A stretch of 64,000 bases of DNA. It comes from Thermohalobaculum xanthum (GTDB taxonomy: Bacteria; Pseudomonadota; Alphaproteobacteria; Rhodobacterales; Rhodobacteraceae). The stretch is from assembly GCF_016623495.1 (NCBI RefSeq), contig NZ_JAEHHL010000006.1, positions 248,001 to 312,000 on the forward strand. The letters run 5' to 3'. The position numbers and the translations under genes are program-made. The notes beneath the pieces were generated by a model that was given only the letters and a program-made list of their open reading frames with translations, made no database searches and was not told where the DNA came from. Numbering within the stretch: position 1 is the stretch's first letter; every line of letters starts with the position of its first letter. Positions 1 to 11,208 of this stretch are shown piece by piece.

Positions 1-579
1 GTTCGAATGCACGCCCGACGACCCGAGGCCCAGCAGCACGTCGCCCGGCGCGGTCGGTGCCGGCAGCAGCGTCCCGCGCTCGGCGGCGCCGACGGCGAAG
101 CCCGCGAGGTCGAAATCGCCCTTTGCATACATGCCCGGCATCTCGGCGGTCTCGCCGCCGATCAGGGCGGCGCCCGCCTCGCGGCAGCCGGCGGCGATGC
201 CCTCGATCACGCGCGCGGCCTCGTCGACGCCCAGCTTGCCGGTCGCGAAATAGTCGAGGAAGAACAGCGGCTCGGCCCCCTGGCAGACCAGATCGTTCAC
301 GCACATCGCCACGAGGTCGATGCCCACCGTGTCGAGCAGTCCGGTGTCGATGGCGATCCGCAGCTTCGTGCCGACGCCGTCGGTCGCCGCCACCAGCACC
401 GGGTCGTCGAAGCCAGCGCCCTTCAGGTCAAAGAGCCCGCCGAAGCCCCCCAACCCTGCCATCACCCCCGCGCGGTCGGTCGATTTCGCGGCCGGCTTGA
501 TGCGGTCCACCAGCGTATTGCCGGCATCGATGTCGACGCCGGCGTCGGCATAGGTCAGGCGGTCGGGGCGGTCGGTCAT
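1..579 (-). CDS. purM: Phosphoribosylformylglycinamidine cyclo-ligase (AIR synthetase), C-terminus missing
   Basis: PurM closes the imidazole ring of AIR from FGAM with ATP in purine biosynthesis, in the cytoplasm. My translation of the minus strand starts [20 protein letters not shown] and contains the family's hallmark segments: DGVGTKL at about residues 65-71, a [10 protein letters not shown] stretch near 85-94, and [11 protein letters not shown] near 135-145. The 193 codons present are roughly the first 55% of a normal PurM of about 345 residues; the gene runs off the left edge of the window. The start is the first ATG of the conserved N-terminus. No partner gene is visible downstream because of the edge. 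Identification is by motif recognition and is secure. Confidence 0.95.
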   Translation of the reverse strand, partial: MTDRPDRLTYADAGVDIDAGNTLVDRIKPAAKSTDRAGVMAGLGGFGGLFDLKGAGFDDPVLVAATDGVGTKLRIAIDTGLLDTVGIDLVAMCVNDLVCQGAEPLFFLDYFATGKLGVDEAARVIEGIAAGCREAGAALIGGETAEMPGMYAKGDFDLAGFAVGAAERGTLLPAPTAPGDVLLGLGSSGVHSN

Positions 580-711
580 CGGGGCACTCCGCAAGGCTCG
601 GGCCGCGCTCCGGGGTGGGCGCTGGCCGCCCCCCTTTAGCGCAAGGTGAACCGCTTGCAAACCGCGCCCGTTGACCCCGCGGGCCAGCCCGAAGTATGCC
701 CGACCCGGCGG

Positions 712-787
712 GGGCCCGTAGCTCAATGGTCAGAGCGGACCGCTCATAACGGTTTGGTTGCAGGTTCGAGTCCTGCCGGGCCTACCA
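712..787 (+). tRNA. tRNA with CAT anticodon, probably tRNA-Ile2 (lysidine-modified) rather than elongator Met
   Basis: The sequence folds into a full cloverleaf: acceptor GGGCCCG paired with CGGGCCT (one G-U), D-arm GCTC/GAGC, anticodon stem GACCG/CGGTT with loop CTCATAA, T-stem GCAGG/CCTGC with TTCGAGT loop, and an encoded CCA. The anticodon CAT is at 745-747. A GGGCCC acceptor and the variable loop TGGTT resemble alphaproteobacterial tRNA-Ile2, whose C34 is converted to lysidine by TilS. Elongator Met cannot be excluded by eye; an initiator tRNA is unlikely because it would have a mismatched first base pair and a run of G-C pairs in the anticodon stem. Confidence 0.93.
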
Positions 788-1192
788 TTCCCCATCGTTC
801 GCCTTGAGTATCAGCATTGTGCTGACCCGCATGGCTCTTCGTGGTCGGCCTGTCGCACGGCGGTGTCGCACAACTGCCCGGCTTTGGGAATCGTGCCTCG
901 GAAACGATCTCCTTGAAAAGGGCGTTGCACGGTGAACGTGCGAAGGCGGGTCCCCGAGCATCTCACATGCAGGGTCGGCTGCAAGAAGCTGACCAAGAGC
1001 CCGTGCATGGCCGATCAGCGGAAAACGCGCTGACATGCCGACTTTGAGATGCGAGACGGGCCGTTGTGCTCGAGGCTTCCGAAGGAGCGTTCGCTGCATC
1101 AGGCGACGCGGGATCGCCCGAGCCACCAAAGATCCACTGCGCCGAAAGCGATCAGATGGTTCTCGGTTGGCCCTGCCGGCGATGGCAGGAGC

Positions 1193-1309
1193 TTCGGCGG
1201 GGTAGCCGTGAACACCATTGGCCCCAGCGGTCGATCGGTGCTCACAATTCCTGGGACGATCGCGCATTTCGAGCGAGAAATGCTGGAGTGGCAACGCGAG
1301 GGGGGCAGC
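1193..1309 (+). pseudogene. Remnant of a Tn3-type/invertase serine recombinase
   Basis: One short + strand frame reads GGVAVNTIGPSGRSVLTIPG followed by TIAHFEREMLEWQREG. This matches the part of serine resolvases between the catalytic domain and the DNA-binding tail, where intact proteins read roughly VNTTTPTGRLVLTVLGAIAEFEREL, then ERQREG. No catalytic-serine N-terminus or helix-turn-helix C-terminus is present on either side, so this is a fragment of about 38 codons. It lies between a tRNA gene and azoR, in a 570-bp stretch (788-1358) that otherwise shows no gene, consistent with an old mobile-element insertion beside a tRNA. Confidence 0.55.
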
Positions 1310-1358
1310 ACCAGAAACAGTCATCGGAGTTGCTGGTGCTTCCGCCCAAGTCGAGGCC

Positions 1359-1985
1359 TCACGCGGCGCGGGCGCGCTGGTCCTTGAGCACGTCGCCAAG
1401 TGTGGCGCCGGCCTTTTCGATCGCCTGTGCGTTCGCCTCGTCCCCCATGGCGAGCTTCTCGGCCCGAACGAAGGTGACATCGGTGATCCCTACGAAGCCG
1501 AGCAGGGTGCGCAGATGCGGCTCCTGCGCGTCCATCGCCTGCGCCGGACCCTCGCTGTATAGACCGCCGCGCGTCAGGACGACGATGGCGCGTTTGCCCC
1601 GCAGCAGACCCTCGGGGCCCGCTTCGGTATAGCGGAACGTGACCCCGGCGCGCAGGATATGGTCGAACCAGGCCTTGAGCGTCGAGGGAATGCCGAAATT
1701 GTACATCGGCGCACCGATCACCAGCGTGTCCGCGGCCTCGACCTCGCCGATGAGCTCGTCCGAGAGCGCCCGTGCGGCAGCCTGCGCGGCATTCGCGGGT
1801 TCCGACCGCAGCGCCGTCGCACCGTCGAGCGTCAGATGGGGCACGGGGTTTGCGCCGACATCGCGCGTGATCACGTCCAGCTCCGGCGCGAGCAGGCGCA
1901 GATCGTCGACGGCCTCGCGGATCAGGCGGTTGGAAACGGAGGCATCGCCCAGGGCGCTGCTGTTGACGACAAGAACGGTGGACAT
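1359..1985 (-). CDS. azoR: FMN-dependent NADH:quinone/azo-compound oxidoreductase (AzoR family)
   Basis: This 208-residue flavodoxin-fold protein reduces quinones and azo compounds with NADH using FMN in the cytoplasm. Seen in the protein: the N-terminal NSSALGDASVSNRL FMN-phosphate loop, the GAPMYNFGIPSTLKAWFDHI segment that packs on the flavin in AzoR proteins, and TRGG near residue 140. Length matches the family (about 200). The ATG at 1985 is preferred over an upstream ATG at 2087 because it has AGGAG eight bases upstream and starts the conserved MSTVLVVNSS. It is divergent from a LysR regulator at 2099 with a LysR-type box between them, the usual layout for a regulator controlling its neighbour. 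Confidence 0.9.
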   Translation of the reverse strand: MSTVLVVNSSALGDASVSNRLIREAVDDLRLLAPELDVITRDVGANPVPHLTLDGATALRSEPANAAQAAARALSDELIGEVEAADTLVIGAPMYNFGIPSTLKAWFDHILRAGVTFRYTEAGPEGLLRGKRAIVVLTRGGLYSEGPAQAMDAQEPHLRTLLGFVGITDVTFVRAEKLAMGDEANAQAIEKAGATLGDVLKDQRARAA

Positions 1986-2038
1986 GGTTGGATCTCCTCT
2001 GGCTCGGTTCCTTATCGAGTGCCAGAGTTGGTGATGCT

Positions 2039-2055
2039 GATACGGGAACGGTATC
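2039..2055. promoter_or_regulatory. LysR-type operator between azoR and its regulator
   Basis: An inverted repeat GATAC-N7-GTATC sits 53 bp from the azoR start and 43 bp from the LysR start. It contains the canonical LysR T-N11-A spacing (T at 2041, A at 2053). Its position in the divergent intergenic region makes it the probable binding site of the adjacent regulator. Confidence 0.6.
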
Positions 2056-2098
2056 CCCATAGAATGCGCCAGACTGTTGCGGATCAAGGAACGCCGGG

Positions 2099-3034
2099 AT
2101 GAGCGAGATCGACGACCTGCGCTGCTTTGTCGAAGTGCTGAGAAGTGGCGGCTTCAATCGCGCGGCGGGCAGGCTCGGCATATCGAAGTCGATGATCAGC
2201 CGCCGGATCGCGCGGCTCGAGGCGGGGCTGGGCGCCCGTCTCCTCAGCCGCACGACGCGCGGCGTCAGCCCGACCGATGCCGGGTCCGAGTTCTGGACGC
2301 GGGCCGAGCGGATCCTTTCCGACTATGACGAGGCCCGCGAGGTCGTGGCCCAGCGAGGCGGCGAGATCGTGGGGCGCCTGCGCCTTGCGGCGCCGCTGGC
2401 CTTCGGCGTGCGTCATGTCGCGCCGATCCTTGCGGAAATGTCCGCCCGCCATCCGGGGCTGGAACTCGACGTCTCGTTCAGCGACCGAACCGTCGACCTC
2501 ATCGGCGAGCGCTTCGACGCGGCGATCAGGATCGGTATCCTGCAGGATGCAAGCCTTGTCGCGCGCCGCATCGCGCCGGTGCACAGTGTCGTGGTGGCAA
2601 GTCCCGCCTATCTGGACCGCCACGGCCTGCCCCTGGTGCCCGATGACCTGCTGGCGCATCAATGCCTGGAATATACGGGCCGCCTCATATCCGACTGGCG
2701 GTTCCTGGAAGGCAAGCGGTCGCATACGGTACGAGCCGCGGGCCGGTTGCGGTCCGACAGCGGCGAGGCGCTCCTGCAATGGGCGATCGAGGGCCTTGGC
2801 ATCGCACACTTGCCAAGTTTCCTTGCCGGCGAGGCAATCGAGGCGGGCAAGCTCGTGCCACTCCTCGCCAACTACCCCGTGCCGGAATCGGCAATCCACG
2901 TCGTCCGGCCGCCAGGAACCTATGTCCCGGGCAAGGTTCGTCTGCTGATCGACATCCTCGTCGAGCGACTGGGCGGAGTGCCCTTCTGGGATCGGTGCCT
3001 GATGCGCGGGGTCGAGACGGAAGCTCCGCGTTGA
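2099..3034 (+). CDS. LysR-family transcriptional regulator
   Basis: The 311-residue protein has a LysR winged helix-turn-helix at residues 1-60 (DLRCFVEVLRSGGFNRAAGR, then SKSMISRRIARLEAGLGARL) and a periplasmic-binding-like effector domain from about residue 90 to 295. It belongs to the CrgA/DsdC-like branch judged by the GRLRLAAPLAFG opening of the effector domain. Divergent transcription from azoR and a T-N11-A palindrome in between suggest it regulates azoR, probably in response to quinones or electrophiles; that effector is inference. The ATG at 2099 directly opens the HTH, so the start is well placed. Length is typical. Confidence 0.9.
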   Translation: MSEIDDLRCFVEVLRSGGFNRAAGRLGISKSMISRRIARLEAGLGARLLSRTTRGVSPTDAGSEFWTRAERILSDYDEAREVVAQRGGEIVGRLRLAAPLAFGVRHVAPILAEMSARHPGLELDVSFSDRTVDLIGERFDAAIRIGILQDASLVARRIAPVHSVVVASPAYLDRHGLPLVPDDLLAHQCLEYTGRLISDWRFLEGKRSHTVRAAGRLRSDSGEALLQWAIEGLGIAHLPSFLAGEAIEAGKLVPLLANYPVPESAIHVVRPPGTYVPGKVRLLIDILVERLGGVPFWDRCLMRGVETEAPR

Positions 3035-3046
3035 AGATCGCGGCGG

Positions 3047-3300
3047 TCAGCCGGGCAATCGGCGCAAAGCAAAGGCCTCATACGTTTCGTTCCGACCTCT
3101 GAGGATCAGGTTCGGCAAGTGCAGCCAGTCTGACCGCAAGCCCTCCTCCAAAGCCGCCTCGTGAAACAGGTCGGCCGCGACGATGACGTCGGGGGCACGC
3201 GTTCCCGAACCCAGGACACCGTTCTTCCCTGCCGTCTGGGCATATGTGACAATGCGGGCTGATTGTGGAATCGAGGCTTCCGCAGCGACATGGTGCTCCC
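3047..3300 (-). pseudogene. Possible C-terminal remnant of a class III nucleotide cyclase
   Basis: A minus-strand frame ending in a TGA at 3047-3049 reads RIVTYAQTAGKNGVLGSG, then APDVIVAADLFHEAAL, and finishes with LPNLILRGRNETYEAFALRR. Many class III cyclases end with a similar segment (a residue run such as LRGRxEPVxVFAL after the last strand). No start, metal-binding Asp or upstream cyclase core exists in this frame, and another frame begins at a TTG with a strong AGGAGG at 3331-3336, suggesting frame damage. The rest of 3035-3356 shows nothing else. The call rests only on the tail pattern. Confidence 0.3.
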
Positions 3301-3356
3301 TCGAGCATGATCGAGGGCGAATGCAACTGTCCTCCTAGATCGGAATCCGGGCAGAA

Positions 3357-3836
3357 ATGACCACACCAGCGGAGGATCTCTGCCTATCCTGCGGCCTCTG
3401 CTGCAACGGGTCGCTGTTTTGGGCCGTGCCGGTCGCCGAGGGCGAGGACGTCCCGGTGCCTCTGGACTCGGACGGCCGGCTCCGGCAGCCGTGTGCCTGC
3501 TTCAACGGGGCGTGCACCATCTATGCAGATCGCCCCGCTGCATGCCGAAGCTTCGACTGCCGCGTCCTCCAGACCGTGCAGGCCGGCCGTCGGGACAATG
3601 CCTGGGCACGTGAGCAGATTGCCGAGATGCGTCGGGTCCTCGCGGCGCTCGACGCCGCTCTCCCGGGCCGGGAGCCCTCGCTCTATCGACGAGCTGCCGA
3701 ATTCCTGGCGAGGCATCAGAAAGAGCTCCGCACAACGGCGTTCCAGCGCCGGCACAGAACCGTGCTGAAGTGTCTCTCCGACTACGAGGCGGCGCTTGCC
3801 CGGTTCCATGTCGCCGCCAGGCAGGGAAAGGAGTAG
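3357..3836 (+). CDS. YkgJ/CxxCxxCC-family cysteine-cluster protein
   Basis: The 159-residue protein has the family's cysteine pattern: LSCGLCCNGSLF at residues 10-21, then CACFNGACTIYADRPAACRSFDC at about 46-68. These cysteines are thought to chelate Zn or an Fe-S cluster in the UPF0153/YkgJ family; the molecular role is not established. The C-terminal half is helical, charged and not conserved to my eye. It stands alone on the + strand between two gene remnants, so context gives no function. The ATG at 3357 is the only sensible start before the cysteine cluster. Confidence 0.8.
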   Translation: MTTPAEDLCLSCGLCCNGSLFWAVPVAEGEDVPVPLDSDGRLRQPCACFNGACTIYADRPAACRSFDCRVLQTVQAGRRDNAWAREQIAEMRRVLAALDAALPGREPSLYRRAAEFLARHQKELRTTAFQRRHRTVLKCLSDYEAALARFHVAARQGKE

Positions 3837-3959
3837 CAAGGACGGGTTTTCGGGCGCATCGGGACGGGGGGCTCCGGAGCTTGATCATGACACCCCATTG
3901 AAGTCCGCACCGGCGCGTCGCTCTCTGCAGGCAGATGACGCCGGCCCAGTGATCACCGG

Positions 3960-4250
3960 CTCCGCCGAACCCCGTGCTGCGCGACCTTCCTCAGCTGATC
4001 GTTGTCTTCGCGGCAGGCGGATCTCCGCGTGGTGGCTGGACGCCCGGTGGCCGCGCGAGATACCGTCGGTGCAGGCGACGCGTTCCTGGCGGGTCTGATG
4101 GCTGCGCAGGCCGGGCTCGGCGCGGGGTCGCGTCGGGATCTCGGCGCCGTCTCTTTCGCGTTTGCGGCCCTGGCCGTCGTCTTCCCCGGCGCGGGCGATG
4201 GTCGCGGGAACCTGGATGGCCGAGCGGATGGCCAAAGGGACGGGGAGAGG
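3960..4250 (+). pseudogene. Frameshifted C-terminal remnant of a PfkB-family sugar kinase (fructokinase-like)
   Basis: Two overlapping + strand frames carry successive pieces of a ribokinase/PfkB protein: LRDLPQLIVV in one, then LRVVAGRPVAARDTVGAGDA in the next. DTVGAGDAF is PfkB signature 2, holding the catalytic Asp and the anion hole. The N-terminal about 220 residues expected of a fructokinase are missing. The second frame runs without a stop straight into pgi, so automatic callers may fuse it to Pgi as an N-terminal extension of 84 residues. Its position before pgi-pgm suggests a former fructokinase-isomerase-mutase operon. Confidence 0.65.
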
Positions 4251-4253
4251 GTG

Positions 4254-7522
<3,269 letters not shown>

Positions 7523-7557
7523 GCGCGGCGCCGAGCCAGCCGGGGGCTGATTCGCGG

Positions 7558-7610
7558 CCCCGGGCAGGCGCATGCCCGGGACTGCCGGCTTTGGGGCCGG
7601 TTCCGGCCCG
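7558..7610 (+). terminator. Tandem GC hairpins after pgm
   Basis: Two hairpins lie 36-87 bp after the pgm stop: CCCGGGCA (7559-7566) pairs with TGCCCGGG (7573-7580) across a 6-nt loop, and GGGCCGG (7594-7600) pairs with CCGGCCC (7603-7609). Neither is followed by a T-run, so termination is likely but not of the textbook intrinsic form. Confidence 0.45.
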
Positions 7611-7715
7611 GCGAGCCGGATATCACTTCGGCCGATCAGCGCGGTGAAAACATTCTAAATTTTGAATGTATTTTTAATATCAATGAGTTGCGCGATTTTC
7701 ACGCGTGAAAGTCCC

Positions 7716-7764
7716 TCGCGGGACCGGCGCGAGCCGTGCCGCGCGAGCCGCGCCGGTCCCGCGA
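7716..7764. repeat. 16-bp perfect inverted repeat in the gbcA leader region
   Basis: Arms at 7716-7731 and 7749-7764 are perfectly complementary (core GGGACCGGCGCG / CGCGCCGGTCCC) around a 17-nt loop. The repeat lies 156 bp upstream of gbcA in a 397-bp non-coding stretch (7523-7919) that also has an AT-rich patch at about 7650-7680 able to act as a promoter. It may be a terminator/attenuator stem or an operator; the sequence does not decide. Confidence 0.5.
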
Positions 7765-7919
7765 AGGCTGCAGCCCGAGGGCTGGTCCGGTAGCCTGCCA
7801 AGTCAACGCGCGTCCTGCTTGGTATTGGAAATGCCGCTTTTGAGCACGACGCGCGCGCGCTCAAAGCGCATTTGTCGCGGCTAATCGAGGCCGATGGGGG
7901 CCCGACGAGGAGTGGCGCC

Positions 7920-9155
7920 ATGCTGAACGACCCCAACCTGCTCTCCCTGCTGCTCGCCCGCAAGCCTGCGTACTCGCTTGAGCGGCCCTTCTACACCGAT
8001 CAGGGCGTCTATGACGCCGAGATCCGGCACATCTGGGCGCGCGAATGGATCTTCGCCCTGCCCGCGGCCGAGATCCCCAAGGCCGGCAACTACGTGACCC
8101 TGCAGATCGGCAACTACCCGGTGATCATCGTGCGCGGCAATGACGGGGCCGTGCGTGCCTTCCACAACAGCTGCCGCCACCGCGGCTCGCGCCTGTGCTC
8201 GATGGTGAAGGGCTCGGCGCCCAAGCTGGTCTGCCCCTATCACCAGTGGACCTACGAGCTCGATGGCCGCCTGCTCTGGACGCGCGACATGGGTCCGGAT
8301 TTCGATGCCTCAAAGCATGGCCTCAAGACCGTGCATGCCGAGGTCGCGGCCGGCATGGTCTTCATCTGCCTCGCGCCCCAGGCGCCCGACTTCGGCCCGG
8401 TCAAGCAGGCGGCCGACCGCTACGCCGCGCCGCACCGCATGACCGAGATGAAGGTCGCTTACCAGTCCACCATCACCGAGAACGGCAACTGGAAGCTCGT
8501 GATGGAGAACAACCGCGAGTGCTACCATTGCTCGGGCGCGCATCCGGCGCTGTGCCGCACCTTCAACGACGATCCCGACCTGGTCGGTGGCGACGACAGC
8601 ATCGGCTCGCCCGTCGGCGCGGCCCATGTCGAACGCTGCGAGGCGGCGGGCCTGCCGTCGCGCTATCTCATCGACCCGTCCGAGCAGTGGCGGCTGGTGC
8701 GCATTCCCTTCCTCGGTGACGCGGTCAGCTACACGATGGACGGCAAGGCGGCCGTGCGAAACACGATCCCGGGCATGCCCTTCGCCAACGCGGGCAGCCT
8801 GCTGTTCTTCCACTATCCCAACACCTGGAACCACTTCCTCTCGGACCATGTGCTGAACTTCCGCGTGCTGCCGGTCAGCCCGACCGAGACCCAGGTGACC
8901 ACCACCTGGCTCGTGCACAAGGATGCGGTCGAGGGCGTCGACTACGACCTGAAGCGCCTCACCGAGGTCTGGACGGCGACCAATGACGAGGACCGCCGCG
9001 TGGTCGAGGAGAACCAACTCGGCATCAACTCGCCGGCCTACGAGCCCGGCCCCTACTCGGTTCGGCAGGAAAGCGGCGTGATCCAGTTCATCGACTGGTA
9101 TGCTCGCACCATGCAGAAAGCCCTCACCGGCCGCATCGCCATCGCAGCGGAGTAG
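7920..9155 (+). CDS. gbcA: Glycine betaine monooxygenase, Rieske oxygenase subunit
   Basis: GbcA demethylates glycine betaine to dimethylglycine and formaldehyde with O2, using electrons from GbcB. The 411-residue protein has a Rieske 2Fe-2S site (Cys85-x-His87 and Cys105-x2-His108) and the mononuclear iron motif ENNRECYHCSGAH with His203 and His208, the arrangement typical of GbcA/stachydrine-type Rieske oxygenases. The ATG at 7920 is chosen over an in-frame ATG at 7872 because GAGGAG lies 7 bases upstream and LLSLLLARKPAYSLE is the usual N-terminus. gbcB follows after 4 bp. The specific substrate is inferred from family resemblance and pairing with GbcB. Confidence 0.88.
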   Translation: MLNDPNLLSLLLARKPAYSLERPFYTDQGVYDAEIRHIWAREWIFALPAAEIPKAGNYVTLQIGNYPVIIVRGNDGAVRAFHNSCRHRGSRLCSMVKGSAPKLVCPYHQWTYELDGRLLWTRDMGPDFDASKHGLKTVHAEVAAGMVFICLAPQAPDFGPVKQAADRYAAPHRMTEMKVAYQSTITENGNWKLVMENNRECYHCSGAHPALCRTFNDDPDLVGGDDSIGSPVGAAHVERCEAAGLPSRYLIDPSEQWRLVRIPFLGDAVSYTMDGKAAVRNTIPGMPFANAGSLLFFHYPNTWNHFLSDHVLNFRVLPVSPTETQVTTTWLVHKDAVEGVDYDLKRLTEVWTATNDEDRRVVEENQLGINSPAYEPGPYSVRQESGVIQFIDWYARTMQKALTGRIAIAAE

Positions 9156-9159
9156 TCCG

Positions 9160-10236
9160 ATGATCCCGATGCCGCGCGAGAATACCCCGCTCTGGTCCGA
9201 CACCGAGGTGCTGGAATGCGTGGCGGTGGTGCCCGAGGCCCCGGGCGTGAAGACATTCGTCTTCCGCCCGCCCTCGGGGGCGACCTTCCTGTTCCGCGCG
9301 GGTCAGTTCATCACGCTCGAACTGCCGGTTCCGGGCGGGCCCGAGCATCGGACCTACACGATCTCGTCGAGCCCGACGAGCAACGTCTATCTCGCGGTCA
9401 CCGTGAAGGCCCAGCCCGACGGGCGCGGCGGCTCGCGCTGGATGCTCGAGAACCTGGTGCCCGGGATGCGGCTCAAGGTCTTCGGCCCGGCGGGTGTCTT
9501 CCACCTGCCGCGCCAGCCCGACGGGAAGTACCTCTTCATCTCGGCGGGTTCCGGCGTCACGCCGATGATGTCGATGGCGACCTTCCTGTTCGAGCGCGGC
9601 GAGGATCCCGACATCTCCTTCGTCCACTGCGCGCGCCGGCCTTCGGACCTGATCTTCCGCAAGCGGCTCGAATACATGGCGAGCCGGGTGCAGGGGCTGA
9701 AGCTCCATTTCGTCGTCGGCCGGGACGAGCCCTACGAGGTCTGGACCGGCTATCGCGGCCGCTTCAACCAGCTGATGCTGGGCCTGATGACGCCCGATTA
9801 CCTCGAGCGCGACGTTTATTGCTGCGGGCCCGAGGGCTTCATGCAGTCGGTGCGCGACATGCTTCACTCGCTCGGCTACGACATGGCGCGCTACCGGCAG
9901 GAGAGCTTCGACGCGCCCGCCGAGCGGGTCGAGGACATCATCGCGCCCGAGGACGTGGTGCCGCAGGAGATGGCCCCCGCCGAGATTGTCTTCGCGGGCT
10001 CGGGCGTCACCGCTACCTGCACCGAGACGGACACGCTGCTGGCCGTCGCCAAGGCCTCGGGGCTCAACATCCCCTCGGGCTGCAACTTCGGCGTCTGCGG
10101 GACCTGCAAGGTGCGCAAGGTGTCGGGCGACGTGCACATGGTCCACAACGGCGGGATCAGCGAGGACGATGTCGCCGATGGATACGTGCTTGCCTGTTGC
10201 TCGCGTCCTCTTGGCCGGGTCGAACTCGACGTCTGA
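9160..10236 (+). CDS. gbcB: Glycine betaine monooxygenase reductase subunit (FAD/NAD(P)H and 2Fe-2S ferredoxin)
   Basis: GbcB passes electrons from NAD(P)H through FAD and a C-terminal plant-type ferredoxin domain to GbcA. The 358-residue protein has the FAD-binding RTYTISSSPTS near residue 67, a NAD-binding ISAGSGVTPMMSM near 127, a CCGPEGFM segment near 224, and the 2Fe-2S cluster Cys308-x4-Cys313-x2-Cys316 with the fourth Cys at about 346. The ATG at 9160 lies 4 bp after gbcA, so the two are cotranscribed. Length and domain order match hybrid-cluster-type reductases that partner GbcA. A strong GC stem just after the stop probably ends transcription. Confidence 0.88.
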   Translation: MIPMPRENTPLWSDTEVLECVAVVPEAPGVKTFVFRPPSGATFLFRAGQFITLELPVPGGPEHRTYTISSSPTSNVYLAVTVKAQPDGRGGSRWMLENLVPGMRLKVFGPAGVFHLPRQPDGKYLFISAGSGVTPMMSMATFLFERGEDPDISFVHCARRPSDLIFRKRLEYMASRVQGLKLHFVVGRDEPYEVWTGYRGRFNQLMLGLMTPDYLERDVYCCGPEGFMQSVRDMLHSLGYDMARYRQESFDAPAERVEDIIAPEDVVPQEMAPAEIVFAGSGVTATCTETDTLLAVAKASGLNIPSGCNFGVCGTCKVRKVSGDVHMVHNGGISEDDVADGYVLACCSRPLGRVELDV

Positions 10237-10241
10237 GGCAG

Positions 10242-10261
10242 GCCGGCGGCTGGCCGCCGGC
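10242..10261. terminator. Bidirectional stem between convergent gbcB and the VOC dioxygenase
   Basis: GCCGGCGGC (10242-10250) and GCCGCCGGC (10253-10261) form a 9-bp perfect stem, flanked by GGCAG/CTGCC. It lies in the 39-bp gap between two convergent genes, where a shared terminator is expected. There is no clear T-tract on either side. Confidence 0.5.
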
Positions 10262-10275
10262 GGATCTCCTGCCGC

Positions 10276-11208
10276 TCAGTCCTCGATGGGCGGCAGGCGT
10301 TCTTCCAGCCACGCGCGCAGATGGGCATGCTGCGAGGGCAGCTTGAGCGCCTCGCCCAGGTGCGCCATCTCCTCGTCGCGGTCGAAGCCCGGCTCGTCGG
10401 TCGCAACCTCGAAGAGCACGCCGCCGGGCGTGCGGAAATAGATCGCCCAGAAGTAGTCGCGGTCGATCACCTCGGTCACGCGGTGGCCGGCCGACACGAG
10501 GGCATCGCGCGTCTCGCGCTGCGCGGCCCGGTCTGCGACCGAGAACGCGACATGGTGGACCGAGCCCGCGCCCTGCGTGGCCTCGGGCAGGTCCGGCGCG
10601 ATTTCGAGGTCCACGCGATCGGCGCCATTGCCGCCATCGAGCGCGTAGCAGGTCAGCGCGCCTTCCTGCCCGACCTCGCGATATCCCATGAAGCTGAGCA
10701 GATCGCCCATCGCGCCGCCTTCCCGCAGCCTGAGCCGGACGCCGCGGAAGCCGCGGATCGCGATGTCCGAAGACACGTCCCCGCCGGTCCACGGCGTGCG
10801 CGCGTCATCCGCGGTCTCGACCAGCGCGAAAGCGTCGCCGTCGGGCCCCTCGAAGCGAAGCCGTGCCTCGCCGAAGGCGGCCTCGGCGGCGAGACCGCGA
10901 ACGCCCCTCGCGTTCAGCCGCTCCTCCCAGGCCGCAATCGTGCCAGCCGGCACCGAGAACTCGGTAACCGCTGCCTCGCCGGTTCCGGGAATGCCGCGCG
11001 CGATGCCGGGGAAGGGGAAGTAGGTCATCACGGTGCCCGGTGTTCCCGCCTCGTTGCCGTAATAGAGGTGGTAGACATGGGGCACGTCGAAATTGACCGT
11101 CGTCTTCACGCGACGCAGGCCAAGGGTTTCCGTGAAGAACCGGTTGTTACGCCGCGCATCGGCCGCGAGCGAGGTGATATGGTGCAGTCCCTGGATCTTC
11201 CGAAGCAT
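10276..11208 (-). CDS. VOC-family ring-cleaving dioxygenase (MhqO/MhqA-like)
   Basis: The 310-residue protein holds two glyoxalase-fold (VOC) modules. The first starts GLHHITSLAADARRNNRFFT with a metal-ligand His pair, and the second has a SVHHVAFSVAD segment near 213-223 and ends with FRTPGGVLFEVATDEPGF near 255-272 carrying the metal Glu. This is the architecture of the Bacillus MhqA/MhqO hydroquinone dioxygenases, which open catechol or hydroquinone rings. The substrate here is unknown. It is monocistronic and convergent with gbcB. The ATG at 11208 opens directly on the conserved first strand, and the length is normal for the family. Confidence 0.85.
   Translation of the reverse strand: MLRKIQGLHHITSLAADARRNNRFFTETLGLRRVKTTVNFDVPHVYHLYYGNEAGTPGTVMTYFPFPGIARGIPGTGEAAVTEFSVPAGTIAAWEERLNARGVRGLAAEAAFGEARLRFEGPDGDAFALVETADDARTPWTGGDVSSDIAIRGFRGVRLRLREGGAMGDLLSFMGYREVGQEGALTCYALDGGNGADRVDLEIAPDLPEATQGAGSVHHVAFSVADRAAQRETRDALVSAGHRVTEVIDRDYFWAIYFRTPGGVLFEVATDEPGFDRDEEMAHLGEALKLPSQHAHLRAWLEERLPPIED

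Noticed and set aside
4002-4253. N-terminal extension of Pgi
   Set aside because: The residues match the end of PfkB sugar kinases, not Pgi, and Pgi has its own ribosome-binding site and ATG at 4254.
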